Assembly: GCA_047125605.1 (NCBI GenBank) | Contig: CP138932.1 | Location: 806,001-870,000 of the forward strand | DNA from: JAKVBK01 sp022447275 | GTDB taxonomy: Bacteria; Pseudomonadota; Alphaproteobacteria; Rhodobacterales; Rhodobacteraceae | DNA length: 64,000 bases | Direction: 5' to 3' | Shown here: positions 34,127-43,651 of the stretch, piece by piece | How the letters are laid out: the number at the start of each line of letters is the position of its first letter | Numbering within the stretch: the stretch's first letter is position 1 | The notes under the pieces: model-generated | What the model saw: only the letters and a program-made list of their open reading frames with translations | Databases searched by the model: none | What the model was told of the DNA's origin: nothing | Made by a program: the position numbers and the translations under genes

Positions 34127-35632
34127 TCACATGCTCTCCAGCCAGCTGTGCATTTCCGGCATGTTGTGGCGGATGGCTCCGATATAGGAGTCCGGACGCA
34201 CGAGCGCCGCGCCCCCGGATGGCAGCCCAAGTTCCTGTGCAAGCGCACCGTCCGGGTTAAGGGCAACCGCATGCACCGGCATCGCGCCCACGCCCGCGCC
34301 AAGCTTTTGCGGGAGATCGGCCGGATCCACATCCAGTGTCAGCAGGGTGGCCCCGTTATGGCGGAGCTTTTCATAGATGAAGCCATCGCCTTCCTGCAGG
34401 TTAGGCAAGCGGTCGCCCGGTTGTAGCGCGCCCTTTGTCTTGTGTGCGGTGCGCGCAAGGGATTGCCCTCTATAGTTCAGATCGATCTCTGAGATTTTCG
34501 GCCGCATGATGCTTTTGAACCACTCAGAACGCGTTGCATGGCGCAAGGCGAAGGCACGCAGCTTCAGCAGAAGCGGGTTATGAACCATGGCCATGTGGAT
34601 CATCTGAGAGGTCTCTGCGACCACTTTCTTGCCGATGGCGTGTCGTTCTTCATGGTAGCTGTCCAGCAGCTGTTCACAGTCGTCCCGGCCCTGGGCGAGT
34701 GCGAGTTTCCAGGCCAGGTTCACGGCATCCTGCATGCCCGTATTCATGCCCTGCCCACCGGCCGGGCTGTGCACATGGGCCGCATCCCCGGCCAAGAAAG
34801 CGCGTCCAACGCGATATTGCGGGACGAGCCGTTCATTGATCACGAACTCGCTGAGCCAGGTGCTGCCTGTGATCTGCCAATTCTTTCCGGACCGTTCATC
34901 CAGGATGTCCTGAATTTCCTGTTCCGTAGGGTCTCCGCGCCGCGCGCCCGGTCCGCCATCGAGTATGACGCGCCATCGCTTTGCCCCGACTGGAAAGAGC
35001 CCCAACATGGCATCTGCGCCAAGATAGGCGTGCATGAAATGCGGGTCTTGCTCCTTCTCGACTGTGATGTCTGCCAAGAGCCAGCGCCGCTCGATCGTGT
35101 CTCCGTCAAAGGGAAGTTCCAACCCATGACGCACCTTGGAATGTGCGCCATCGGCCCCCACGATCCAAGCGGAGGTCACCGAAGTGGTGTCTCCCTGCGG
35201 ACCGCGGATTTGCGATACAACCCCGTGATCGTCTTGTGTGAAAGAGACAAGCTCGGTCTCTCTCTCGACGTGGATGCCCTGCTGCGCAAGCTTTTCGACC
35301 AAAAGATGCTCTGTCGCGGATTGAGGTATGAATACCCCGGTGGGCAAGGGGCCTTCGGACCCGTCCAGTTCGACCTGTCCGAGCGTTTCCTCTGGTGTCT
35401 GGAAAATCATCCCGTGCACCGAAGAGGCATCGGAGTGTTCGAGGAACTGCTGAATATCTACGGTGGAATCCAGCACCTCCAGCGTGCGCTGCCAAACGAC
35501 AAGCGCCTTTGAAAGATCCGTGGGGGCTTGGTTCTTGTCGATAATCCGGATGGGACAGCCATAAGTGGCAAGCTTATGGGCGAGGGTGAGGCCAACGGGC
35601 CCCGCGCCGACGATCAAAACAGATGTATCCAT
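34127..35632 (-). CDS. FAD-dependent aromatic-hydroxylase-type monooxygenase
   Basis: 501 residues. N-terminal FAD-binding motif VLIVGAGPVGLTLAHKLA, the Asp-Gly motif in WIVGADGAHSKVRH, and the second FAD motif RAFLAGDAAHVHSPAGGQGMNTGMQDAVNLAWKL identify a class A flavin monooxygenase of the PheA/MhpA type. A C-terminal thioredoxin-like domain (from about 400) is also usual. It probably hydroxylates an aromatic compound with NAD(P)H and oxygen. It stands alone with gaps of about 220 bases on both sides, so the pathway is not evident. Confidence 0.87.
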   Translation of the reverse strand: MDTSVLIVGAGPVGLTLAHKLATYGCPIRIIDKNQAPTDLSKALVVWQRTLEVLDSTVDIQQFLEHSDASSVHGMIFQTPEETLGQVELDGSEGPLPTGVFIPQSATEHLLVEKLAQQGIHVERETELVSFTQDDHGVVSQIRGPQGDTTSVTSAWIVGADGAHSKVRHGLELPFDGDTIERRWLLADITVEKEQDPHFMHAYLGADAMLGLFPVGAKRWRVILDGGPGARRGDPTEQEIQDILDERSGKNWQITGSTWLSEFVINERLVPQYRVGRAFLAGDAAHVHSPAGGQGMNTGMQDAVNLAWKLALAQGRDDCEQLLDSYHEERHAIGKKVVAETSQMIHMAMVHNPLLLKLRAFALRHATRSEWFKSIMRPKISEIDLNYRGQSLARTAHKTKGALQPGDRLPNLQEGDGFIYEKLRHNGATLLTLDVDPADLPQKLGAGVGAMPVHAVALNPDGALAQELGLPSGGAALVRPDSYIGAIRHNMPEMHSWLESM

Positions 35633-35867
35633 CTCTACCTCCCGTTTGTTGAAATTCGCAAGCTTTCAAAGCGATCAAGCAGTCCTGATCCCCTCAGACG
35701 GGGCAGGCTTGCTTCAAGGGTGGCGCAAAAGCGGTAGCGCGGTCAATCAAGCTCTTGAGATTGGCCGCTTTTAGGAATGGGGCAGGGGGCGTTTGGGCGC
35801 GGGTTGCCGCCGTCTCAGATCAGATGTCTCGGGGCGGTGCGGCGCTCGCGGAAGGGGTGTGGAGCCG

Positions 35868-36644
35868 TCAGGCCGCTGTCAGATCATAGCGCGCATCTGC
35901 GCCCGGCCCGAGCCGCACGAGTTGCAAGGGGGCGATCTCTGTCCAATGGTCGGCATGGGCATCGAGCGGTTCTGAGGCGACGACAAGGCCGCCAGGCGCG
36001 AAAGACCGCGACAGGTAGAGCGATGGGTAGCGGCCATCGCTGGCATACCGGAAGCAAAACAGGCTTTCCCCATCCGAAAAGACGCAGGTCTGGCGGAAAA
36101 ACGGGTGTACGCCCAACCGTTCTGCCGTGTCTGTCAGTTGCTGCAGAACGGTTTTGCAGGCGGCTTCTGGATTCTCGGCAAGCCCGGCATTCAGCAAGAG
36201 CAGGAAAAGCAATTCGGAATCGGTGCTGCCACGACGGCGGGCATAGAGATCATCGCGCAGGCTGGCTTCGAGGCTGCGGCGCAGGGCGGTAAAGCCGCCG
36301 GTCTGCCCGTTATGCATGAAGCTCCAGTTTTCATAGGTGAAGGGGTGGCAGTTGGCCCGCGCCGTCTCGCCTTCGGTGGAGGCGCGGACATGGGCCAGAA
36401 ACAGCGATGACGAGATATGCTGGCACAGGCTCAGAAGGTTGCCGTCGGACCATGCGGGCAAGATATCCTTGTAGAGCCCTGGGTCTGGGCGATCGCCATA
36501 CCAGGCGATGCCAAAGCCATCGCCGTTCACAGACAGCTTTGCCTCAAGTGCTTCTTGGCTTTGTGCGATCAAGGAATGGGCCGGGTCGATCACAATGCTG
36601 GACAGGGCGCGGCGCGGGCCCACATAGGCGGCAAGACGGCACAT
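35868..36644 (-). CDS. Class II glutamine amidotransferase (YafJ/EgtC-like)
   Basis: 258 residues. It begins Met-Cys-Arg-Leu, placing the nucleophile Cys at position 2, as in Ntn hydrolases. VNGDGFGIAWY, LAHVRAST, NCHPFTYENWSFMHNGQ and STDSELLFLLLL are the family segments for glutamine binding and hydrolysis. No synthase domain is attached, so it may release ammonia or hydrolyse a gamma-glutamyl compound. No ergothioneine biosynthesis genes are adjacent. Divergent from the Lrp-type regulator gene. Confidence 0.87.
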   Translation of the reverse strand: MCRLAAYVGPRRALSSIVIDPAHSLIAQSQEALEAKLSVNGDGFGIAWYGDRPDPGLYKDILPAWSDGNLLSLCQHISSSLFLAHVRASTEGETARANCHPFTYENWSFMHNGQTGGFTALRRSLEASLRDDLYARRRGSTDSELLFLLLLNAGLAENPEAACKTVLQQLTDTAERLGVHPFFRQTCVFSDGESLFCFRYASDGRYPSLYLSRSFAPGGLVVASEPLDAHADHWTEIAPLQLVRLGPGADARYDLTAA

Positions 36645-36829
36645 CAGGCACGCCCTCCTGGAAAAGCGCGATCACACGCTGTGTGGAAATTGCCTGCGCT
36701 ACAATCAGATCTCTGATCCATGCCGCCCCCGGATGGTTGGATTCGCAGGGCCGAGTTTACCTTGGTGGAACGGGGATGTTGTCTTTCTTCTCGTTGCTTG
36801 CTGGCCCTTGATGTGGATATTATCCCGTC

Positions 36830-37291
36830 ATGTCGACAAATATTGATGAAATTGACCGCAAGCTCTTGACCCTTTTGCAGGAAGACGCATCGCTAAGCGT
36901 GGATGCGCTGGCCGATCGCGTGCACCTATCGCGCAATGCCTGCTGGCGCCGCGTCAAGCGTTTGGAAGCCGATGGGATTATCCAGAAACGCGTTGCAATC
37001 ATCGATCCGGTTGCCGTGGGGCTGGGGCTGCAGGTCTTTGTGCTGATCCGTACAAATGATCACAGCGCCGAATGGCTCAAGGCGTTTCGGTCTGCCGTGC
37101 ACCAGATGCCCGAGATTATTGGCGCGCAGCGCATGACCGGTGATTTGGACTATGTGCTGCGCGTGCGGGTCGCGGATGTGCCGGCCTATGACAGGTTTTA
37201 CCAGAGGCTGATCGAAAAGGTTCAGATCGCCGATGTCTCCGCCAGTTTTGTCATGGAAGACGTAAAAGAAACCACGGCGCTGCCGGTGTGA
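36830..37291 (+). CDS. Lrp/AsnC-family transcriptional regulator
   Basis: 153 residues. N-terminal HTH IDRKLLTLLQEDASLSVDALADRVHLSRNACWRRVKRLEADG and C-terminal RAM ligand-binding domain. Such proteins respond to amino acids and usually control a neighbouring transport or catabolic gene. Its neighbour across the gap, the class II amidotransferase, is the only divergent candidate target here; this is inference. Confidence 0.92.
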   Translation: MSTNIDEIDRKLLTLLQEDASLSVDALADRVHLSRNACWRRVKRLEADGIIQKRVAIIDPVAVGLGLQVFVLIRTNDHSAEWLKAFRSAVHQMPEIIGAQRMTGDLDYVLRVRVADVPAYDRFYQRLIEKVQIADVSASFVMEDVKETTALPV

Positions 37292-37343
37292 GCCTGCCAT
37301 CAGCGCAGGGCAGGCCTGTGCGCGCCCTGCGGTGCGGGATGGC

Positions 37344-37919
37344 TCAGGTGTCGGTGGCTTCCGGACCGCCACAGGATGTTGTCATCAAGCTCTCAAAGCG
37401 TTCTGTCATCCACTGAAGGGCGGTGTCCTGATCGGCAAAATCACCCGCGATGCGGCTTTTGACAGAGGCAAACATCTGTGCGGACTGGCTGTCATCGATA
37501 AAGGCATAGGCCTCTGATCCGGCGACAAAGTCGTAGACAATCAAGGCAACCGCGACCAGCAAGATTCCGCGCAGGGCGCCAAAGAAGAACCCCAGCCCTT
37601 GATCAAGCGCATTCAGGGCCGAGCGCTGGATCATGGCGGAAAACAGCGGTGCAAAGAGCGCAAACAGGATCAGGAAGATCGCAAAGACACCTGCAAACGC
37701 CCCGATCGTGGCGGTGGCGCAATTGTCGAGGATGTCACCGATCACCGGGATTTCGCTGACAAGGGGGCGGGCCTTTGGTGCAAAGATATAGGCGCCGATT
37801 GCCGCCACAACCCAACCGGTGATGGCCAGCGCCTCGCGCACGAAACCGCGCGAATAAGCGAGGATTGAAGACAGCACGATCACAGCAGCGACGATCCCGT
37901 CGAAAATGGTGAAGTCCAT
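37344..37919 (-). CDS. cvpA: CvpA family membrane protein
   Basis: 191 residues with four predicted helices. N-terminus FTIFDGIVAAVIVLSSILAYSRGFVREAL is the CvpA signature. E. coli CvpA is needed for colicin V production and bile tolerance; its molecular role is not settled. It lies 45 bases after radA, on the same strand. In many proteobacteria cvpA lies beside purF; here purF is 3.4 kb away. Confidence 0.92.
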   Translation of the reverse strand: MDFTIFDGIVAAVIVLSSILAYSRGFVREALAITGWVVAAIGAYIFAPKARPLVSEIPVIGDILDNCATATIGAFAGVFAIFLILFALFAPLFSAMIQRSALNALDQGLGFFFGALRGILLVAVALIVYDFVAGSEAYAFIDDSQSAQMFASVKSRIAGDFADQDTALQWMTERFESLMTTSCGGPEATDT

Positions 37920-37964
37920 TGTGGTTGAGCCCCCGTTCCTGCTCTATCCAGTCTTGTTGCGCGG

Positions 37965-39329
37965 TTAGCCCGCGCCGAACATCTCGCCGACAAATGCGGT
38001 GAGATCCGTCATCTGCCTGAGCGTCAAACCCTGCGAGCCGACCTTTGCCGTGCCAGAGGGAAGCGCCGCTGACGAAAAACCAAGTTTTGCCGCCTCTTTC
38101 AACCTGTTTTCGGTCTGGACTGCTGGGCGCAGGGCGCCCGACAGGCTGATCTCGCCAAAAATCACCATATCCCGGGGCAGGGCGGCGTCTTCTCGCGCAG
38201 ATAAAAGCGCTGCCGCCACGGCTAAATCCGCGGCTGGCTCGGTGATGCGCAGCCCGCCTGCAACATTGAGATAAACATCGAGCCCTGCGAAAGGGATGCC
38301 GCAGCGGGCTTCGAGCACCGCCAGAATCATTGCCAGCCGGCTGCCATCCCATCCCACAACCGAGCGGCGGGCCTGTCCGGCCGGGGCCGGGGCTACAAGC
38401 GCCTGAATCTCCACCAGCACGGGCCGTGTGCCCTCAATGCCCGCAAACACAACAGACCCGGGTTGTTGCGCCTCCCGGGAGGACAAAAACAGAGCCGATG
38501 GATTCGTGACCTCTGCAAGGCCGCGGCCTGTCATCTCGAACACACCGATTTCGTCTGCGGGCCCAAACCTGTTCTTGACGGAGCGCAACACGCGGAACTG
38601 GTGCCCGCGCTCGCCCTCAAAATAGAGCACCGTATCGACCATGTGCTCCACCACCCGGGGGCCTGCGATCTGGCCTTCCTTGGTAACATGGCCGACAAGG
38701 ATCACCGCTGTGCCGGAGCGTTTCGCAAAGGTCGTGAGTTCTTGCGCGGAGGCGCGCACTTGGCTGACGGAGCCCGGCGCGCTGTCGACCGTGTCAGACC
38801 ACATGGTTTGAATGGAATCGATGATGGCAAGGTCCGGCGCCTCGGCCTCTAGTGTGGTCAGGATATCGCGCAGGGAGGTTTCCGTGCCCAGCTTGACCGG
38901 GGCTTCCTCAAGCCCCAAGCGCTGCGCCCGCATGCGCACCTGTGCAGAGGCCTCTTCGCCAGAAATATAAAGTGTTTTCAATCCGCTCTGAGCAAATCTT
39001 GCAGCGGCTTGCAGGAGGAGGGTGGATTTCCCAATCCCTGGATCCCCGCCCAGAAGCGTCGCTGATGCGGGCACGAGGCCCCCTCCGAGCACGCGGTCAA
39101 GCTCTCCCAATCCGCAGCTGGCGCGCGGCGGGGGCGCCTCTTTCGTTGCCAGATCGGCCAGCGGAAGCGTCTTGCCCCGGACATTGCCGAGGCTTTTCTT
39201 GCCGGGTCCCGTGGAAAGGGGTGTTTCTTCGACAATTGTGTTCCATTCGCCGCAGCTTTCGCATTGGCCAGACCATTTCGATTGGCGTGCGCCGCAGGCA
39301 GTACAGGAAAAGGCGAGTGATTTGGGCAT
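37965..39329 (-). CDS. radA: DNA repair protein RadA
   Basis: 454 residues. N-terminal C4 zinc finger (Cys9, Cys12, Cys23, Cys26), Walker A GGDPGIGKST, the RadA-specific KNRFG motif (RSVKNRFGPADE), and a C-terminal Lon-protease-like domain (SRLAMILAVLEARCG). It is a RecA-like helicase acting in recombinational repair and branch migration. The downstream gene cvpA is probably in the same operon. Confidence 0.96.
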   Translation of the reverse strand: MPKSLAFSCTACGARQSKWSGQCESCGEWNTIVEETPLSTGPGKKSLGNVRGKTLPLADLATKEAPPPRASCGLGELDRVLGGGLVPASATLLGGDPGIGKSTLLLQAAARFAQSGLKTLYISGEEASAQVRMRAQRLGLEEAPVKLGTETSLRDILTTLEAEAPDLAIIDSIQTMWSDTVDSAPGSVSQVRASAQELTTFAKRSGTAVILVGHVTKEGQIAGPRVVEHMVDTVLYFEGERGHQFRVLRSVKNRFGPADEIGVFEMTGRGLAEVTNPSALFLSSREAQQPGSVVFAGIEGTRPVLVEIQALVAPAPAGQARRSVVGWDGSRLAMILAVLEARCGIPFAGLDVYLNVAGGLRITEPAADLAVAAALLSAREDAALPRDMVIFGEISLSGALRPAVQTENRLKEAAKLGFSSAALPSGTAKVGSQGLTLRQMTDLTAFVGEMFGAG

Positions 39330-39638
39330 ATGCCACCTGCACGCGTTTCAGCGGAAGGGTCAAGCGGCAACATTTGCTAATCGCGCCAAGGGTCGGTTTG
39401 CGCCTTGATGGCCGTGTTATCTGCGGCACATCCGCAACCCGAGATGGGTACCGCTCCGTAGCATCGTTGCAGGAGATAGATACGCGTGGCGACGGGCGGT
39501 GATTTATGAGTTAGGTTTGGATTATTAGGCTCTGAAAAATAATGACATTTATATCTAAAAGCACACTGTGAAACGGCGTTGAAATCTGCGATGAGCGCAA
39601 CAGGCAGCCTGTTGCTCTGCCAATTCCGGAACTGCATT
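39330..39638 (-). other. Non-coding stretch between mlaF and radA
   Basis: 309 bases without a gene. It holds a hairpin close to the mlaF end (GCAACAGG / CCTGTTGC, 39597-39615, three-base loop; no T-run) that may end or stabilise the mlaE-mlaF transcript. An AT-rich part around 39500-39570 may carry the radA promoter. No further feature seen. Confidence 0.5.
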
Positions 39639-40385
39639 CTAGCGTACTGCAGCGATGGGGCCCTCGGCGCGTCCATGAATGAACTGCTGCACATAAGCGT
39701 CTGATGTCGTGTCCATTTCGCGAATGTCACCCTCCCAACGGATAATACCGTCATGGAGCATGGCCACCCGGTCAGCGATGGCGCGGACACTCGACATATC
39801 ATGGGTGATTGTCATGGTCGTCGCCCCCATCTCGGTGACGATTTCGCGGATCAAGTCGTTGATAACACCCGCCATAATCGGGTCGAGCCCGGTGGTGGGT
39901 TCGTCAAAGAAGATGATCTCCGGATCGGCGGCAATGGCCCGCGCGAGGCCGACCCTCTTTTGCATGCCGCCGGACAGTTCCGCTGGGAAGAGGTCTGCAA
40001 CTTCCGGTCCCAAGCCCACCCGCGCCAACTTTTCAATCGCCTTTTCGCGGGCTTGAGGGCGTGGCAGGGCATCGGGCCCGCGCAGCAGGCGGAAGGCCAC
40101 ATTCTGCCACACAGGCAGGCTGTCAAAGAGCGCGGCCCCCTGAAACAACATCCCAAACCGGGAAAGGAATTCTGTGCGGTCACCACCCTTTGCCTGTGCG
40201 CCGTCCACGAAAATCCGTCCGCCGTCAGGTTGGATCAGGCCGAGGACGCATTTCAGGGTGACGCTTTTTCCAGTGCCTGACCCGCCGATAATCACCGTTG
40301 AGCTGCCCTTTTCAACGGTGAGGGAAACGCCCCGAAGCACTGGCTTTTTGCCAAAGGATTTATGGACATCTTCAAGCCGGATCAT
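39639..40385 (-). CDS. mlaF: Phospholipid-type ABC transporter ATP-binding protein
   Basis: 248 residues from ATG 40385, overlapping the mlaE stop by four bases. Walker A GGSGTGKS, signature LSGGMQKRVGLARA, Walker B EIIFFDEPTTGLDP and the switch His in TITHDM are intact. With MlaE it forms an inner-membrane lipid transporter for keeping outer-membrane asymmetry. The MlaD (MCE-domain) and MlaC genes normally found next are not in this locus. Confidence 0.92.
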   Translation of the reverse strand: MIRLEDVHKSFGKKPVLRGVSLTVEKGSSTVIIGGSGTGKSVTLKCVLGLIQPDGGRIFVDGAQAKGGDRTEFLSRFGMLFQGAALFDSLPVWQNVAFRLLRGPDALPRPQAREKAIEKLARVGLGPEVADLFPAELSGGMQKRVGLARAIAADPEIIFFDEPTTGLDPIMAGVINDLIREIVTEMGATTMTITHDMSSVRAIADRVAMLHDGIIRWEGDIREMDTTSDAYVQQFIHGRAEGPIAAVR

Positions 40386-41167
40386 GCGGAAAAGAAGGCC
40401 TCTGTAAGAACATAATTTGCCGCTAGGATCAGCACTGCGGCGGCCACAACCGATGTTTTGGTGGCCCGCCCCACGCCTTGGGCACCGCGGCCTGCCCCCA
40501 TGCCGTAATAGCAGCCCATCAGCGTAGCGATAAATCCGAAGGCACATCCCTTCGCGAGGGACGAGACGATGTCACGCATCTCCAGGAAATCGACCGTGTT
40601 GCTGAGATAGGCTGTCTCTGAAAAGCCAAGGCGCCCGGTGCCGACCAGATAGCCGCCCATGATGCCGATAATGTCGCCGATGCCTACGAGTAAGGGTACC
40701 ATTACAAGGCCTGCGAGCACTCTTGGCGCCACAAGATATGCCATCGGCTTTGTAGAAAGGGTCACGAGGGCGTCGATCTGCTCGGTGACCTTCATCGTCG
40801 CTATTTCAGCGGCGATCGATGAGGTCACCCGAGCCGCAATCATGAGGCCCACCAGGACAGGGCCCAATTCGCGCACCATGCCGATGGCCACGATCTGCGG
40901 CACCACGGCCTCGGCATTGAAACGGGCACCGCCTGAATAGATCTGCAGGGCGAGCGCCCCACCGGTGAAAAGCGCCGTGAGGCCGACAACGGGCAGGGAA
41001 TAGTAACCAACTGACAGGAACGCGTTGAATATCTCGCGCCCGTAAAAGGGCGGCGTAATCAGTTGCAACAGCGCCCGTACTGCAAAGATTGAGATCCGCC
41101 CGATCGCCGCCAGCGTAGCAATCACCCGGGCCCCAAACCCAGCCAGCAAAGACTCCACCGCGCCCAC
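40382..41167 (-). CDS. mlaE: Phospholipid-type ABC transporter permease
   Basis: About 261 residues; GTG 41167 or 41158 is the likely start, because the frame upstream overlaps alr and lacks family resemblance. Helical regions such as LLQLITPPFYGREIFNAFLSVGYYSLPVVGLTALFTGGALALQ and VAPRVLAGLVMVPLLVGIGDIIGIMGGYLVG are typical MlaE. It is the membrane part of the MlaEF transporter. The start overlaps or nearly overlaps the alr stop, so alr, mlaE and mlaF are probably one transcript. Confidence 0.88.
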   Translation of the reverse strand: MGAVESLLAGFGARVIATLAAIGRISIFAVRALLQLITPPFYGREIFNAFLSVGYYSLPVVGLTALFTGGALALQIYSGGARFNAEAVVPQIVAIGMVRELGPVLVGLMIAARVTSSIAAEIATMKVTEQIDALVTLSTKPMAYLVAPRVLAGLVMVPLLVGIGDIIGIMGGYLVGTGRLGFSETAYLSNTVDFLEMRDIVSSLAKGCAFGFIATLMGCYYGMGAGRGAQGVGRATKTSVVAAAVLILAANYVLTEAFFSA

Positions 41168-41175
41168 CGAGCCGC

Positions 41176-42228
41176 TCAGGACACACCGCCGCCCAGGTGG
41201 CGCCGCGCATAGCGCTGCCCGAGGGAGGTCAGGATTTCGTATCCGATCGTCCCGGCAGCGCCCGCTAGTGCATCGACCGATTGCGCCGCGCACAGGATAT
41301 CGAGGCTTTCGGGCGCGCGGGGTAGGTCGGTGATGTCTACGGTGATCAAGTCCATCGAAACCCGCCCACGGATCGGGCAGGCGGTGTCATCATTGAAAAG
41401 GTATGCCTGTCCAGACATGGCGCGCAGCAACCCATCTGCATACCCGGCCGACACCGTTGCCAGCACCGTTTCGTGGGGGGCGATCCATGTGCCGTTATAT
41501 CCCACCTTGTCCCCCGGCTTCAGCGTTCGGGTCTGGATGACGGGGAGGGACAGTTTCACGACCTGTGATGCGTCGGCGAAAGGCATTCCGCCATAGAGGC
41601 CAATGCCGGGGCGCGTCAGCTCGAAATGGTAGTCTGGCCCAAGCAAAACACCGCCAGTTGCGGCCAGCGATCGCGGCACGCCCAGCCCATCCGTGAGGTC
41701 CTTGAATACCTCGAGTTGGGCGGCATTCTGCGGGTCCTCCGGCGTGTCCGCAGAGGCGAGGTGGCTCATGATCAGGCGGGGGGTCTTCGCCAAAACCAGT
41801 TCCGCCACAGCAGCCCATTCCGCGGGTGCCATGCCAAGCCGCGACATGCCAGTGTCGATCTGCACACCAAAAGCGCTGTTTGGCAGGGCTTCCATGTGGC
41901 GCGTCATCTGTTCGATCGAATTCAGCATGGGAATGAGATCAAGATCCCCGATCATGTCCGTATCTCCGGCCATGTGGCCGGAATAGATCATGATTTCAGG
42001 TCCGCGGCCCAAGGCATCGCGAATGGCTGCACCTTCCTCGGCCTGCGCGACAAAGAAGCGCCGTGCTCCTGCGCGGGCTAGAGCCCGGGCCACGCGCGCT
42101 GCACCAAGCCCGTAGCCATCCGCTTTGACGGTGGCAGCCGTTTCGGTGCCAGCACCGGATTTTGCATCAAGGGCACGCCAATTTTCTACCAGCGCATCCA
42201 GATCGATCGTAAGAGTACCTGTTCCCAT
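41176..42228 (-). CDS. alr: Alanine racemase
   Basis: 350 residues. PLP lysine Lys35 in ATVKADGYGLGAARVA, and the catalytic tyrosine side of the family in KVGYNGTW. It makes D-alanine for peptidoglycan. The gene is 31 bases downstream of the histidine kinase gene and precedes mlaE. It is somewhat shorter than E. coli Alr but complete. Confidence 0.93.
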   Translation of the reverse strand: MGTGTLTIDLDALVENWRALDAKSGAGTETAATVKADGYGLGAARVARALARAGARRFFVAQAEEGAAIRDALGRGPEIMIYSGHMAGDTDMIGDLDLIPMLNSIEQMTRHMEALPNSAFGVQIDTGMSRLGMAPAEWAAVAELVLAKTPRLIMSHLASADTPEDPQNAAQLEVFKDLTDGLGVPRSLAATGGVLLGPDYHFELTRPGIGLYGGMPFADASQVVKLSLPVIQTRTLKPGDKVGYNGTWIAPHETVLATVSAGYADGLLRAMSGQAYLFNDDTACPIRGRVSMDLITVDITDLPRAPESLDILCAAQSVDALAGAAGTIGYEILTSLGQRYARRHLGGGVS

Positions 42229-42259
42229 GGGCTGGTTGTCTAACGCTGTCCGGCAAGGG

Positions 42260-43648
42260 TCAAGCCCGAAGATCAGACGGGCCCCCGAGAGCCCTATGCA
42301 TCGGCGAGGTGGTGCTTGCGAGGTTGTGGCCGTCTTGGGGTTTGAGGGCGGTGACGTCCTGTTCTGACAGCATGGGCAGGATCAGTGTCACAGCCAAGCC
42401 TTCTCCCGGCCGGTTTTGCAAAAGCAGCCGCCCGCCAGATTGTTCTGCAAAGCCATTTACCATGGGCAGGCCGAGCCCCGATCCGCTGCCGATCGGCTTT
42501 GTCGTGAAATAGGGCTCGAGGACGTCTGCTTCGATCTCTGGGGGCAGGCCGCCAGCCGTATCGATCACGCTGAGGGCAAATTCCTTCTGCTGGCTGTCTT
42601 CCCGCACCGGCCAAGCCTTGATCCAGATCTTGCCGCGTCTGGTGCCCAAAGCATCAGCCGCGTTGGACACAAGATTGAGCAGGGCCGCGGTGAACTGGGC
42701 CCTGTCCAGAGCAACATGTTGGATTGATGCGGGGATGCGAATGTCGAGCGCAACAGATGCGGGCAAAAGGCGGCGCAGCAATGGCTCAACCGCATCAACA
42801 TGCGCTTGCAGGGACGCGACGGTCGGGGTCAGCGGTGCCTTGCGGCCATAGGCCAGCAATTGCCCGGTCAGGCGCGCCGCCCGCAGCGCGGCTTCGTTGG
42901 CTTCTTCCAAGAGCACATCGCGCTCCGGTCCCGGTGGCACTTCTTTGTGGAGTTCCAAATTGCCGATCACAACTGTCAGGATGTTGTTGAAATCATGGGC
43001 AACCCCGCCAACAAGACGGCCCAACGCCTCGGCCTTCATGGTTTCGGCGGCACGCAGGCGGCGTTCCTCCCATTCATCATGAAGAGCTAGGATACGACGA
43101 ATTGTCATTGCGTAGTAAACGGCCAACGAAAGAAGAGATGCCGTCAGCACAAAATGGGCCCAAAGTTCGGTTGTAATGTCCCAGAACGCGATGACTGCAT
43201 TTCCAGCCATCCCAAACACCGTGAGTACATCGAAAACTGCAATGGGCTTTGAAATGCGGGGGCGCCAACACGTGTAGAGGACCATCCCAATCTGTGCGAT
43301 GGCCATGACAGCAACCAGCGTAAGGTTGCTGAGGTGAACGCAAAACATCGGAAAAGCAACAAAGGTTGCCGCCGCAACCATGTATGCGAGCACAGCTAGA
43401 CGCATGTTCATCTGGCTTGGTTGACGAAGAGCGCGATGCAATTGGAGGTAATAAAGCGCTTCAGTGGTCGGATAGAGCAGCAGCCACAGCCATGTAATCG
43501 GCAAATTTGCGCAGATCGCGATCACTGCACCCAAAATCAAAACAACGGAAAAGCGAAGTATCAGTTCGGTTGGTGTGCCGAAATCAGCTTCTTTAAGGGC
43601 GGATGCCACATCTCTGGGATCCGTTGGTGTGATACCTGACTTTGCCAA
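42260..43648 (-). CDS. Membrane-bound sensor histidine kinase, orphan
   Basis: 462 residues. Five or six membrane helices in the first ~185 residues with short loops, so sensing is probably within or at the membrane. Then a HisKA domain with His218 in GGVAHDFNNIL and a HATPase domain with N box NLVSNAADALG and G box SGSGLGLPMVNG. The HDFNN box places it in the HPK4-like group. No response regulator gene is adjacent. It lies between the cupin gene (three-base gap) and alr, in a minus-strand run of six genes. Confidence 0.88.
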   Translation of the reverse strand: MAKSGITPTDPRDVASALKEADFGTPTELILRFSVVLILGAVIAICANLPITWLWLLLYPTTEALYYLQLHRALRQPSQMNMRLAVLAYMVAAATFVAFPMFCVHLSNLTLVAVMAIAQIGMVLYTCWRPRISKPIAVFDVLTVFGMAGNAVIAFWDITTELWAHFVLTASLLSLAVYYAMTIRRILALHDEWEERRLRAAETMKAEALGRLVGGVAHDFNNILTVVIGNLELHKEVPPGPERDVLLEEANEAALRAARLTGQLLAYGRKAPLTPTVASLQAHVDAVEPLLRRLLPASVALDIRIPASIQHVALDRAQFTAALLNLVSNAADALGTRRGKIWIKAWPVREDSQQKEFALSVIDTAGGLPPEIEADVLEPYFTTKPIGSGSGLGLPMVNGFAEQSGGRLLLQNRPGEGLAVTLILPMLSEQDVTALKPQDGHNLASTTSPMHRALGGPSDLRA

Positions 43649-43651
43649 GAA

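Noticed and set aside
39377..39802. Minus-strand frame of 141 codons overlapping the end of mlaF
   Set aside because: It overlaps conserved mlaF sequence in another frame and the upstream hairpin; no family resemblance.
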